Notes under the pieces: generated by a model
Seen by the model: the letters and a program-made list of their open reading frames with translations, nothing else
Told to the model about the DNA's origin: nothing
The model's database searches: none
Made by a program: the position numbers and the translations under genes
In this document: one piece after another, positions 28,635 through 37,421 of the stretch
Position numbering within the stretch: position 1 is the stretch's first letter
Layout of the letters: every line of letters begins with the position of its first letter
Source: CAIYQJ01 sp963717255
GTDB taxonomy: Bacteria > Chloroflexota > Limnocylindria > Limnocylindrales > CSP1-4
Direction of reading: 5' to 3'
Assembly: GCA_963717255.1 (NCBI GenBank)
Contig: CAVQVT010000004.1
Location: 75,381-139,380, forward strand
Length of the DNA: 64,000 nucleotides

Positions 28635-30152
28635 ATGACCTCCGTGACGGCAGCGGGCCAAGCAGCCGGCGAGCTCGCGCTCGAACGGCCTCAAGGGCAC
28701 CTGATCGACGGTGAGTGGGCTACTCCCCTCTCGGGCGAGTGGATCGACGTTGAGGACCCGTCGACGCGGGAAGTCTTCGGCGCGATCGCCTCCGGGGATG
28801 CGGGAGACATCGACCTCGCGGTGGCCGCCGCCCGACGCAGCTTCAAGGCTGGGGTCTGGTCCAGGATCACGCCTGCCGAGCGCGGCCGCGTCCTCTGGCG
28901 CCTCGCGGACCTCGTCCGCGAGAACGCCGAGGATCTCGCCCGCCTGGAGGCACGCGACTCCGGCAAGCCGATCCGTGAGGCGCGAGAGGACATGGCCGGT
29001 ACCGCGGACATCTTCGAGTACTACGCGGGTCTGGCCAGCAAGATCGAGGCCAGACCGTTCCGATGCCCGGCAACCAGCTGGGGATGGTTCTCCGCGTGCC
29101 AATCGGCGTCGTGGGCGCGATCACGCCGTGGAACTTCCCGATCTTCGTGACCGCGTGGAAGGCCGGGCCGGCACTCTGTTGCGGAAACTCGATCGTGACG
29201 AAGCCGCCGACGCTCGCGAGCCTGTCCACGATCGCACTCGCGCAACTGGCGCTCCGCGCGGGCGTTCCTGCGGGTGTGTTCAACGTCGTCACCGGTCGCG
29301 GAGCCACCGCAGGCTCGCGCTTGGCCGGCCACCCGGACGTTGACGTCCTCGCCTTCACCGGCGGCACGGACACGGGACGCTCCGTCATGCGGTCGCGGGC
29401 CGAGGTTGTCCGCCCGATCCAGCTCGAGCTCGGCGGGAAGTCGCCCGACGTCGTCTTCGCGGACGCCGATCTCGACCGAGCCGTCGCGGGTGCGGCGTTC
29501 GGGATCTTCTACACGCAGGGCGAGAACTGCAACGCAGGGAGCCGGATCCTGGTGGAGGACTCGATCTACGAGGAGTTCCTTGCTCGGCTGAAGGCGCGGA
29601 CGGAGCAGATCCGGGTTCTCCCTGCCCTCGACGAGGAGAGCCAGCTCGGCTCCCTCGATCTCCCAGGACCAGCTCGACCGCGTCGCCTCCTATGTCGAGA
29701 TCGGCAAGTCCGAAGGCGCGCGTGTCCTCACGGGTGGCCGGCGCCTCGAGGGCGGCGTCTACGGCAACGGCTACTTCTACACCCCCACCGTGCTGGCGGA
29801 CGTGAAGCGCACCGACCGGGTCTTCCAAGAGGAGATCTTCGGCCCCGTGGTGACGGTCACGCCGTTCCACGGCGACGACGAAGCGATCGACCTCGCGAAC
29901 GCGACGGAGTTCGGGCTGGCGGCGGGCGTCTGGACCAAGGACGTTGATCGGGCGCTCCGCTGCGCGCAGGAGATCGACTCCGGGTACGTCTGGATCAACA
30001 CCTTCAACGGCACGCCGATCGAGGTCCCGTTCGGTGGCGTCAAGAACTCGGGTTTCGGCAAGGACTGCGGTGTCCAGGCGATCGACACGTACACGACGTG
30101 GAAGACGGTCGCGTGGGCGACCGCTCCGTTCTCGGACTGGTACGCGTCATGA
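28635..30152 (+). CDS. NAD(P)-dependent aldehyde dehydrogenase, frameshifted
   Basis: An ALDH-superfamily enzyme of about 505 residues that oxidises an aldehyde to the acid. Motifs are ITPWNFP, AFTGGTDTGRSV, the glutamate in LELGGKSPDVVF, the catalytic cysteine in GENCNAGSR and the C-terminal EEIFGPVVTV and PFGGVKNSGFGKD. Frameshifts near 29055-29065 and 29640-29650 split it into three open pieces. It is divergent from the catabolic operon and probably handles the aldehyde product of an aldolase step (inference). Confidence 0.8.
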
Positions 30153-30200
30153 CCATCCGTGCGACCAGCTCGACAGCCAACTCCCGGTAGATGACTATCG

Positions 30201-30232
<32 letters not shown>

Positions 30233-30286
30233 CACTAGTCTCCCCTGATGATGGCGCCCCTAGCTTCCTGATCCGAACGCGCCGCC

Positions 30287-31462
30287 TGGCTTGAGATCGA
30301 CCTCGATGCCGTGGCCGGCAATGTCCGTGCGCTCGCGAGGCTGGCGGCGCCAGCGCTGTTCGGGGCGGTCGTCAAGGCGGATGCGTACGGGCATGGGCTA
30401 GAAGCGACTGCGGGCGCGGCCTGGGGCGCGGGCGCACGGTACCTGTGCGTAGCCACACTCGACGAGGCGCTCGCCCTCCGCGCCGCCGGTCACGAGGGTT
30501 CACTGCTTGTCACCTACCCTGTCCCGCCGGACGCGATTCCGGATGCGGTGCACGAGGGAGTGGAGGTCGTGGCCGGCGGGGAGAACGACGTCGAGGCACT
30601 CTGCGCGCACATGCGCGCCGACCGTGTGCGTACCACACCCGGAGTCCACGTCGAAGTTGAGACGGGGATGATGCGGGGCGGCCTGACGGCGGCGGTTGCA
30701 CCCTCCGCAGTAGCTCGGCTCCTCGCCGCAGGCGTCGACGTCGTGGGCATCTGGTCGCACCTCGCGGCGCCCGACGACCCGGACAGGACCTCCATGCAGG
30801 CGGCGACATATGACGCGACCCTCGTTGCAGTCGAGGCCGCGACCGGGCTGCGACCCTTGCGCCACCTCTCGGCGAGCGGCGGTCTTCTCCATGAAGCCGG
30901 AACCTATGACCTCGTCCGGGTCGGCCTTGCGATGTACGGCGATGCGCCCGACTCAGCGGCTTCGTCCGTCGTTGGCCTCCGCCCGGCGCTCGAGCTGCGA
31001 GCCAGGGCGGTACGGTTCCTCTCTGTCCCGACGGGTACCCCCGTCGGGTATTCCGGCACGCGGATCGCCGAGCGTCCTTCGGTCATCGCGACGCTGCCGC
31101 TCGGATATGCCGACGGCTATGCCCGAAGCCTGTCGCCGGGAGCCTGCGTCCGAGTCGGCCGGCATCGGGTCCCGATCGTGGGCCGGATCTCGTCGGACTC
31201 GATGACCGTCGACGCTACAGCCGTTCCCGGTCTCAATCCCTTGACGGAGTTCGAGGTGATCTCGCGTCACGAGGACGGCCCAGGCGTGGCTGAGCTCGCC
31301 ATGATGCGTGGCACCATCACGTGGGAGATCCTGCAGACGTTGAGCCACCGCCTTCCCCGTGTCTATCGATCGGGAGGGCGCATCGTTGCGGTTCGAGACG
31401 CGGTATGGATGACTCCGAGTGCCTTCCAGATCGCACGCGACGCGGTGGCGCCCGGAGGATGA
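30287..31462 (+). CDS. alr: Alanine racemase, start codon region damaged
   Basis: A PLP-dependent alanine racemase interconverting L- and D-alanine for peptidoglycan. The PLP lysine is in FGAVVKADAYGHG, the catalytic tyrosine region is TPVGYSGTR, and IGRISSD-like VGRISSDSMTVDAT is also present. The conserved opening WLEIDLDAVAGNV is in frame from 30287, but the only upstream in-frame codons lead to a stop at 30269-30271, with no start codon. ATG codons at 30248 and 30251 are in another frame. A one-base indel beside the T13A19 tract probably removed the true start. Confidence 0.85.
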   Translation, partial: WLEIDLDAVAGNVRALARLAAPALFGAVVKADAYGHGLEATAGAAWGAGARYLCVATLDEALALRAAGHEGSLLVTYPVPPDAIPDAVHEGVEVVAGGENDVEALCAHMRADRVRTTPGVHVEVETGMMRGGLTAAVAPSAVARLLAAGVDVVGIWSHLAAPDDPDRTSMQAATYDATLVAVEAATGLRPLRHLSASGGLLHEAGTYDLVRVGLAMYGDAPDSAASSVVGLRPALELRARAVRFLSVPTGTPVGYSGTRIAERPSVIATLPLGYADGYARSLSPGACVRVGRHRVPIVGRISSDSMTVDATAVPGLNPLTEFEVISRHEDGPGVAELAMMRGTITWEILQTLSHRLPRVYRSGGRIVAVRDAVWMTPSAFQIARDAVAPGG

Positions 31463-31573
31463 CGGTCGCGCCCTCGCAAGGACACGGCGTGACTCCGCGG
31501 ACCCCGCCGGGCACCGCCATCCTGCTACCGACGGGACGGCCGCCCCACCCGCCGCCGACGGACCCGCCGAACG

Positions 31574-32092
31574 CTATCGGATCGAAGCCGCGGGTTGGTC
31601 GAGCGCCGGCGCGTCGTAGCCTGAGTCCCACGACCTCTCGAAGGTCGGTGCGAACCGGAGCAGGACGTGCTCACCGGCGAGCATCGCGCGCACGGGCGGG
31701 GTGTCGAGCGCCTCGCGCCCGAGGTACTTGACGTAGATCCGTTCGACCATCGTCGCGACGTCGATCGGGTCGCGGGCGATCTCGACCGTTCCGCGCATCG
31801 CGACCGCCCGGAGCCCCAGGGCGCCGTCCGACTCGTCCACCACGATCGCGGCGTGCGGGTTGCGCTGCAGGATCGCCGTATTCGGGAAGTCGGCCCCGGT
31901 CTCCATCCAGATGAACGAGTCCTCCCACAGGAACCACATGGGGAGGACCCGCGGCCGATCGTTCTCGGAAGTCGCGAGGCGGGCGATGAGAGGGCGGGCG
32001 AGGAACCGCTCACGTGCCGCCGGGCTCATCGCGGGGAGCGCGGCCGTGCTCGCGGGTCTCGCATCGCCGGGGCCACCGGGGTCGTCAGTCAT
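31574..32092 (-). CDS. PPOX-class (FMN or F420) split-barrel protein
   Basis: A 172-residue pyridoxamine-phosphate-oxidase-like split barrel. Its core reads LARPLIARLATSENDRPRVLPMWFLWED, then HAAIVVDES and VAMRGTVEIARDP. Members bind FMN, F420 or haem-related cofactors and reduce small substrates. The exact substrate cannot be assigned. It is convergent with the racemase, and its start lies 13 bases after the nucleotidyltransferase stop. Confidence 0.78.
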   Translation of the reverse strand: MTDDPGGPGDARPASTAALPAMSPAARERFLARPLIARLATSENDRPRVLPMWFLWEDSFIWMETGADFPNTAILQRNPHAAIVVDESDGALGLRAVAMRGTVEIARDPIDVATMVERIYVKYLGREALDTPPVRAMLAGEHVLLRFAPTFERSWDSGYDAPALDQPAASIR

Positions 32093-32105
32093 GGGGCGTC
32101 GCCCG

Positions 32106-32873
32106 TCATCCGCGCCCGATCTCCTCGGGCAAGTCGTACCACGGGACCCGCCTGCCCACCCGGGCGCGGAGTCGCCACTTGGCGCTCTTGGGCGCCTGCT
32201 CCATCACGGCTCGTACGTCGTGCACGCGGTGCACGACGAGGTCGCGAGTCCCGTCGTCCAGATCGTGGACGAGGCGCGCCCGGTCCTCGAGTCGTTCGAG
32301 GTTGTCGCTGAGGGTCGTGTACCAGCCCCAGTCCGATCCGACGACCTCGGCGATCCGCCGTCGTTCGATCACCTCGGGGTCGGCGTCGCCGACCGGGTGC
32401 TCGCTGAGAAGCAGCACGGCGTCGACGAAGTCCTTCTCGTTGATCTCGACGACCTGCAGCTTCGTCAGGAGGAGGTCGGCGGGCGTCAGCGAGAAGCCCG
32501 ACTCCGGGAGGCGGTCATCGAGGTCGAGGTCGTGGCACATGTGGAACGATCCGACGAACGTGTCGATCTGTCTTCCGTTGTGCGAGTCCAGGTGCAGAAG
32601 CCGCCGGTGCCCGTTCACGTTGTTGAACCGCACGTTGGGTTCGTATCCGGCGCCCTCGAGGAGACGGCGGAACGCGCTGGCCTCGGATCGGCGGACGACG
32701 TAGTCGAGATCCCCGTATGTCCTCTGAAGCGCGGTCGGGATCGTTCGGTGCGCGTGGAGGGCGATCCCGCATCCGCCGAGGAGCCTCGCCCGGATGCCGC
32801 CTGCGGCAAGAAGGTCAGCGAGGCGGTGCGCCTCTTCCAGAACGTCCGCGAGCGGCGGGCCGCCAGTGTCCAT
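32106..32873 (-). CDS. Nucleotidyltransferase-fold protein (AbiEii/LinB-like)
   Basis: A 255-residue protein with a minimal nucleotidyltransferase pattern: LLGGCGIALHAH, then the acidic GDLDYVVRRSE and a later HLDSHNGRQIDTFVG. It resembles uncharacterised proteins related to AbiEii toxins and aminoglycoside nucleotidyltransferases. There is no antitoxin gene next to it. I chose the ATG at 32873 because AGGAAGA lies upstream; the longer frame starts inside the promoter region of the divergent permease operon. Confidence 0.65.
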   Translation of the reverse strand: MDTGGPPLADVLEEAHRLADLLAAGGIRARLLGGCGIALHAHRTIPTALQRTYGDLDYVVRRSEASAFRRLLEGAGYEPNVRFNNVNGHRRLLHLDSHNGRQIDTFVGSFHMCHDLDLDDRLPESGFSLTPADLLLTKLQVVEINEKDFVDAVLLLSEHPVGDADPEVIERRRIAEVVGSDWGWYTTLSDNLERLEDRARLVHDLDDGTRDLVVHRVHDVRAVMEQAPKSAKWRLRARVGRRVPWYDLPEEIGRG

Positions 32874-32948
32874 CGGTCTTCCTCCGATCACCTTCGGCAA
32901 CGTCGCCGAAGCCGGTCCCGGTGCGGCCCATCCTCGCGGTTCGGCCCG

Positions 32949-32987
32949 TTGACAGCAACCGAATAATGAGCATACCAAAGCGCTTTG
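32949..32987 (+). promoter_or_regulatory. Promoter with LacI-type operator of the permease operon
   Basis: TTGACA (32949-32954) and ATACCA (32972-32977) are 17 bases apart. The perfect palindrome CAAAGCGCTTTG (32976-32987) overlaps the -10 and start region. Its form, centred on a CG step, is typical of LacI/CcpA-family operators. The only LacI-family gene nearby is at 40052-41134, at the end of the same cluster. Repression of the 33016-40045 operon is the natural reading. Confidence 0.7.
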
Positions 32988-33015
32988 CTAGGCCTGCGAG
33001 GGAGTGGAGGACGAG

Positions 33016-34617
33016 ATGGGCGAGAGACTCACCGGACCGACGCTGTACACACGCCAGGCGACCGGGCTGGTCCGCGAGATCGGGCTGTCCAGCAACATCG
33101 CGCTGAACGTCTCCTTCATCTCGATCCCGCTCGCCGCCTTCGTCGCGACGCAGGCGCCATTCGCGTTCCCCGGCTCGAACCTCATCGGCATCACGATCAT
33201 CACCGCGATCCTGTGCCTTGCGCCGACTCTGCTCTACGGGCTGCTCGCGCAGGCGATGCCTCGGTCGGGCGGCGACTACGTCTTCGTCAGTCGGATCATC
33301 CACCCGATGGTGGGGTTCGTCGCCAACTTCAACATCACGATGTGGTTCCAGCTCGTGATCGCGCTGATGGCGTCATATGTCGCCACCCTCGGGCTCTCAC
33401 CCGCCCTCGCGTCGATCGGGCAGGCAACTGGCAACCAGGACATGATCGCCGCCGCCGGGACCGTCGCGGGCAAGGAGTGGCAGTTCGCGATCGGCGCTGT
33501 GATCCTCGTGCTCGTCGCGCTGCTCATGAGCCTGCGACTCCAGCTCGCGATGCGGATCTTCCAGATCCTCTTCTACATCTCCCTCATCGGTGTCGTGATC
33601 GCGGTGCTCCTCACGATCGTCGTCGACCGGGCCGCGTTCATGGCGGCCGTGGCGAATTACGGGGGCGACTACGACGGGATGATCGCGGCGGCGATGGCCG
33701 CCGGATGGGCGGGGTACGGATCGGGCATCGACTGGACGGCGACGCTCGGCGCGACCCCCCTGCTGTTCGCCTCCTTCGGCTACGCGATCGTCAGCACGTA
33801 CGCGGCCGGCGAGGTCCGGCAGGCGAAGACCTCGATCCTGCGGGGGCTCCTCCTCTCGCTCGGGATCGCCACCGCGTTCGTCCTCGTCATGCTCGCGTTC
33901 GCGAGCCGGACGTTCGGCGAGGAGTGGATGGGCGCCGCGAACTACCTCGCGGTCAACGCGCCCGACCAGTACGCGCTCACCTCGTGGCCGAGTTATCTGT
34001 TCTTCGCGACGATGCTGACGGACAACGCGCCCGTCATCGCCGTTCTGACACTCACGTTCGCACTCGCATACGTCGTCGCGCTGCCGCCCACGTTCCTCAT
34101 CGCCACGCGGAGCCTCTTCGCGTGGTCGTTCGACCGGATCATCCCGGAGCGCGTCTCATCCGTGAACGACCGGACCCATTCCCCCGTCGTCGCGAACGTC
34201 ATCGTCCTGGTCCTCACGCTCGTGTTCCTCGCGCTGACGGTCTACGGTCCGGCCGACTTCCTCACCCTCATGTACACGGCGGGCGCGGCCGAGCTGCTCA
34301 CCTTCATCGTCGTTGCGATCGCCGGGACGATCTTCCCGTTCCGGCGGCCGGAGCTCTGGGCGGCGTCGCCGATCGCGTCGAAGATCGCCGGGATCGCGAC
34401 GATCACCCTCGTCGGCATCGCGGCCGCGATCGTCTACGTGATCTTCCTCATCCCGCTCCTGACGAACTCGACCCTCGGCGCGAACGCGACGCCCGGGCTC
34501 GTCGCCATGGTGGTCATCATCGTCATCCCGATCGTCATCTACCCGATCGCCTACCTCATCCGGCGCCGAGATGGGGTGGACCTGAGCCTCGCTTTCCAGT
34601 CGCTGCCGCCCGAGTGA
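33016..34617 (+). CDS. APC-superfamily amino acid permease
   Basis: A 533-residue inner-membrane transporter with about 12 transmembrane segments. The opening LVREIGLSSNIALNVSF and AMPRSGGDYVFVSR are typical of APC-type amino acid/polyamine importers. The ATG at 33016 has GGAGG at 33005-33009; a GTG at 33004 is less likely. It is the first gene of the LacI-controlled cluster and probably imports the amine, amino acid or peptide substrate degraded by the following enzymes. Confidence 0.88.
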   Translation: MGERLTGPTLYTRQATGLVREIGLSSNIALNVSFISIPLAAFVATQAPFAFPGSNLIGITIITAILCLAPTLLYGLLAQAMPRSGGDYVFVSRIIHPMVGFVANFNITMWFQLVIALMASYVATLGLSPALASIGQATGNQDMIAAAGTVAGKEWQFAIGAVILVLVALLMSLRLQLAMRIFQILFYISLIGVVIAVLLTIVVDRAAFMAAVANYGGDYDGMIAAAMAAGWAGYGSGIDWTATLGATPLLFASFGYAIVSTYAAGEVRQAKTSILRGLLLSLGIATAFVLVMLAFASRTFGEEWMGAANYLAVNAPDQYALTSWPSYLFFATMLTDNAPVIAVLTLTFALAYVVALPPTFLIATRSLFAWSFDRIIPERVSSVNDRTHSPVVANVIVLVLTLVFLALTVYGPADFLTLMYTAGAAELLTFIVVAIAGTIFPFRRPELWAASPIASKIAGIATITLVGIAAAIVYVIFLIPLLTNSTLGANATPGLVAMVVIIVIPIVIYPIAYLIRRRDGVDLSLAFQSLPPE

Positions 34618-34643
34618 TCGGCACCACCTAGGGGAGGCAGCCG

Positions 34644-35417
34644 ATGGCCACAGGACGGCCCGCGGAGCCGGCTGAGCGCCGGATCCTGTGGGTGAACCCG
34701 GTCGGCTCGAGCGTGTTCGACGAGGAGACGGAAGCGCTCATCGAGGCGATCCGTTCGCCGGCTCACCGCGCGGTGGTCCGGAGCCTGCCGAGCGGACCGC
34801 CGCACCTCGAGTACCACACATACGAGCACGAGGCCGCGGGGCCGATGCTCGAGCTCTTCGCGGAGGCCGATGCCGAGGGCTTCGACGCGGCGATCATCGG
34901 CTGCTTCTACGACGGCGGGCTCCGCGAGGCGCGCGAGCTGTGCCGCATGCCCATCGTGGGCATGGCGGAGCCCACTCTCGCGTACGCCGCGACCCTGGGC
35001 CATCGCTTCAGCGTCATCGTCGGGCGCCGCAAGTGGATCCCGAAGATGACCGACAACGTGGTCCTCTACGGGCATGAGCGCCGTCTGGCGTCCATGCGCT
35101 CGGTCGAGATGGGCATCCCCGAGGTCGCCGCCGACCCGGAGGCGTTCTTCGATGCGTGCATCCGGGAGGCGCGCCTCGCGGTCGAGCACGACGGTGCCGA
35201 GGTCGTCGTGCTCTCCGAGATCGCGGGGCCCGCCTTCTGGGACCGGTGCGCCCGCGAGCTGGACTTCCCGCTCGTCGATCCGGGGGCGGTGTGCTGGGCG
35301 TGGGCCGAGATGGCAGCAGACCTCTACCGGAGTGCGCACTACTCGACGTCGAAGGTCGGGGGGTATGAGGCACCGTCCCCGCCGCGCATCGGGGCCCACG
35401 CGTCCTCGCCGGGGTGA
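34644..35417 (+). CDS. Asp/Glu/hydantoin racemase-family protein lacking the second cysteine
   Basis: A 257-residue protein with the Asp/Glu racemase fold. The opening is RILWVNPVGSS, and the first catalytic cysteine is in AAIIGCFYDGGLREAR. The second site, normally LGCAGM-like, reads VVVLSEIAGPAF and has no cysteine. It may therefore not be a two-base racemase; a one-cysteine isomerase or a decarboxylase-like activity is possible. The neighbouring DUF917 gene suggests hydantoin or cyclic amide chemistry. Confidence 0.78.
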   Translation: MATGRPAEPAERRILWVNPVGSSVFDEETEALIEAIRSPAHRAVVRSLPSGPPHLEYHTYEHEAAGPMLELFAEADAEGFDAAIIGCFYDGGLREARELCRMPIVGMAEPTLAYAATLGHRFSVIVGRRKWIPKMTDNVVLYGHERRLASMRSVEMGIPEVAADPEAFFDACIREARLAVEHDGAEVVVLSEIAGPAFWDRCARELDFPLVDPGAVCWAWAEMAADLYRSAHYSTSKVGGYEAPSPPRIGAHASSPG

Positions 35418-35445
35418 CCGGCCGTAGCGCACGGGAGATCCACCG

Positions 35446-36288
35446 ATGACCTTCTCGATCGTCGCCGCGGATCCGCGGACCGGAGATTGTGGCGTCGCGG
35501 TCCAGTCGAAGTTCCTCGCCGTCGGAGCGCTCGTCCCGTGGGCGCGCTCGAGCGCCGGCGCAGTCGCGACGCAGGCGCTCGCGGACGTGACGATCGGTCC
35601 GCGGGCCCTCGACCTGCTGTCCGCGGGGCTCGACCCGGAGGAGGTCGCCGCCCGCGTCATCGCGGACGACCCGCTCCGCGAGCAGCGGCAGTTCGGGATC
35701 GTCCGCCGCGACGGCCGTGCTGCGTCATTCACCGGCTCGGAGTGCTTCGACCACGCGAGCTCGGCGGTGGGTGACGGGTACGCAGCGCAGGGCAACATCC
35801 TCGCGGGCCGCGACGTCGTGGAAGGCCTCGTGGCGGGCTTCCTCGTCGATTCGTCGCGGCCGCTGGCAGAGCGCCTGCTGTCCGCGCTCCAGGCCGGGCA
35901 GGCGGGCGGGGGCGACCGACGCGGGATGGAATCGGCGGCACTCATCGTCGTGCGGCCGGAGGGCGGCTACGGCGGCAACCACGACCGGTACATCGACCTG
36001 CGCGTCGACGACCATCCCGCGCCCATCGACGAGCTGGGCCGCCTTCTCGCGCTCCACCGCCTCTACTTCGAGCGGCCGACTCCGAAGGACGTGCTCGCAC
36101 TCGACGGCGGCCGGCGGGCGGAGCTCGAGGGGATCATCGCCCGGCGTGGCTACACGCCCCCGGGAACGCCCTTCGCCGATGCCTTCTTCGCCCTCTTCGG
36201 ATGGGAGAACCTCGAGGAGCGCTGGGTCGATGCCGACCACATCGACGCCGTCGCCCTCGACCACCTGACCACGACCACTGGAGGATGA
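35446..36288 (+). CDS. DUF1028 (Ntn-hydrolase-like) protein
   Basis: A 280-residue DUF1028 protein. The start MTFSIVAADPRTGDCGVAVQSK and later GDGYAAQGNIL are characteristic. The fold belongs to the N-terminal-nucleophile hydrolase group, often beside amidases and peptidases. A peptidoglycan-binding-like C-terminal region may be present (LGWENLEERW). The physiological reaction is not established. The stop overlaps the next gene region (ATGA). Confidence 0.85.
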   Translation: MTFSIVAADPRTGDCGVAVQSKFLAVGALVPWARSSAGAVATQALADVTIGPRALDLLSAGLDPEEVAARVIADDPLREQRQFGIVRRDGRAASFTGSECFDHASSAVGDGYAAQGNILAGRDVVEGLVAGFLVDSSRPLAERLLSALQAGQAGGGDRRGMESAALIVVRPEGGYGGNHDRYIDLRVDDHPAPIDELGRLLALHRLYFERPTPKDVLALDGGRRAELEGIIARRGYTPPGTPFADAFFALFGWENLEERWVDADHIDAVALDHLTTTTGG

Positions 36289-36293
36289 CGCCC

Positions 36294-37421
36294 ATGCCCG
36301 GCCTGAGCACCGCCACCGACATCGAGGACTTCCTGCGCGGGACGAACTTCCTCTCCGCGAGCGGAGGCGGCGATCCGGTCGTCCAGCGCGGGCTCCTGCT
36401 CGACGACCTTGCACGCGGTCTCCCTCTCGCGTGGCAGCCGATCGCCGATCTCCCGGACGACGCGCTCGTCTGCACAGCGTGCTTCTCCGGGTCGATCGCG
36501 CCGGAGGTGTTCGAGGAGAGCCCGGAGGCGGCGAGGATCGCCGGGCCCGACCGGTTGACGCGCCCGATGGTCGAATCGATCCGGGCCCTCGAGCGTGAGC
36601 TCGGTCGGTCGATCGACGGCATCTGTTCCATCGAGATCGGGGGCATCAACACGCCCTCCGTGCTCGACGCGGCGGCGAACCTCGGGATCACGATGGTGGA
36701 TGGCGACTACGCCGGCCGAGCGATCCCTGAGCTCCACGCCACGACGCTCCAGGTGTTCGGCGTCCAGGTCCTGCCATGGGCCTCGGTCGATGAGTTCGGG
36801 AACGAGATCGTCATCCGCCGTGCTCCGTCGAACGCCTTCGCGGAGCGGGTCGGCAAGCATCTCGCCCAGGCGTCGTTCGGCCTCATCGGGTGCGCGCTTG
36901 CGGCCCTGCCCGCGTCGGAGGTCCGGCGGATCTACGTCCCGGACACGATCTCGGAGAGCCTCGCGCTCGGCCGGGCGATCCGCGAGGCGCGCGAGGCAGG
37001 CCTCGATCCGGTCGTGGCCGCGGCTCGAGCGCTCGACGGGTGGGTGCTGTTCCGCGGGACGATCGTCCGCCGCGAGTGGACGAACACCGGATACCTCGAG
37101 GGGACGCACGACGTCGCGGGCGAGGGAGCGTTCGCCGGGAACGTGCTCAGGATCTGGTACAAGAACGAGAACCACGTCAGCTGGCTCGATGGCGAGGACT
37201 ACATCGCGAGCCCGGACCTCATCGAGGTCTGTGACGCCGACACCGCCGAACCCCTCGTGAACACGTACCTCGAGGAAGGCCAGAGGATCGCCGTCGTCGG
37301 CATGCAGCGTCGCGACGTCTGGGATTCCTCCGACGGTCTCGCCGCGCTCGGTCCGGCGCACTTCGGCTGGCCGGACTTCCGGTTCCGGGCGATCGAGACG
37401 CTCGCGGGTCCGAAGGCATGA
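36294..37421 (+). CDS. DUF917 family protein (hydantoinase-related)
   Basis: A 375-residue DUF917 protein. The conserved opening is IEDFLRGTNFLSASGGGDP, followed by EIGGINTPSVLDAAANLGI and DGDYAGRAIPEL. Family members include S-methyl-thiohydantoin desulfurase and proteins linked to hydantoin use. The ATG at 36294 is preferred over 36285 because GGAGG (36280-36284) is correctly spaced for it. Coupled translation with DUF1028 and M24 supports a common pathway. Confidence 0.85.
   Translation: MPGLSTATDIEDFLRGTNFLSASGGGDPVVQRGLLLDDLARGLPLAWQPIADLPDDALVCTACFSGSIAPEVFEESPEAARIAGPDRLTRPMVESIRALERELGRSIDGICSIEIGGINTPSVLDAAANLGITMVDGDYAGRAIPELHATTLQVFGVQVLPWASVDEFGNEIVIRRAPSNAFAERVGKHLAQASFGLIGCALAALPASEVRRIYVPDTISESLALGRAIREAREAGLDPVVAAARALDGWVLFRGTIVRREWTNTGYLEGTHDVAGEGAFAGNVLRIWYKNENHVSWLDGEDYIASPDLIEVCDADTAEPLVNTYLEEGQRIAVVGMQRRDVWDSSDGLAALGPAHFGWPDFRFRAIETLAGPKA

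Noticed and set aside
31477..31623. Possible small gene between the racemase and the PPOX gene
   Set aside because: Short Arg/Pro-rich frames only, with no start signal or similarity; it is a simple convergent spacer.
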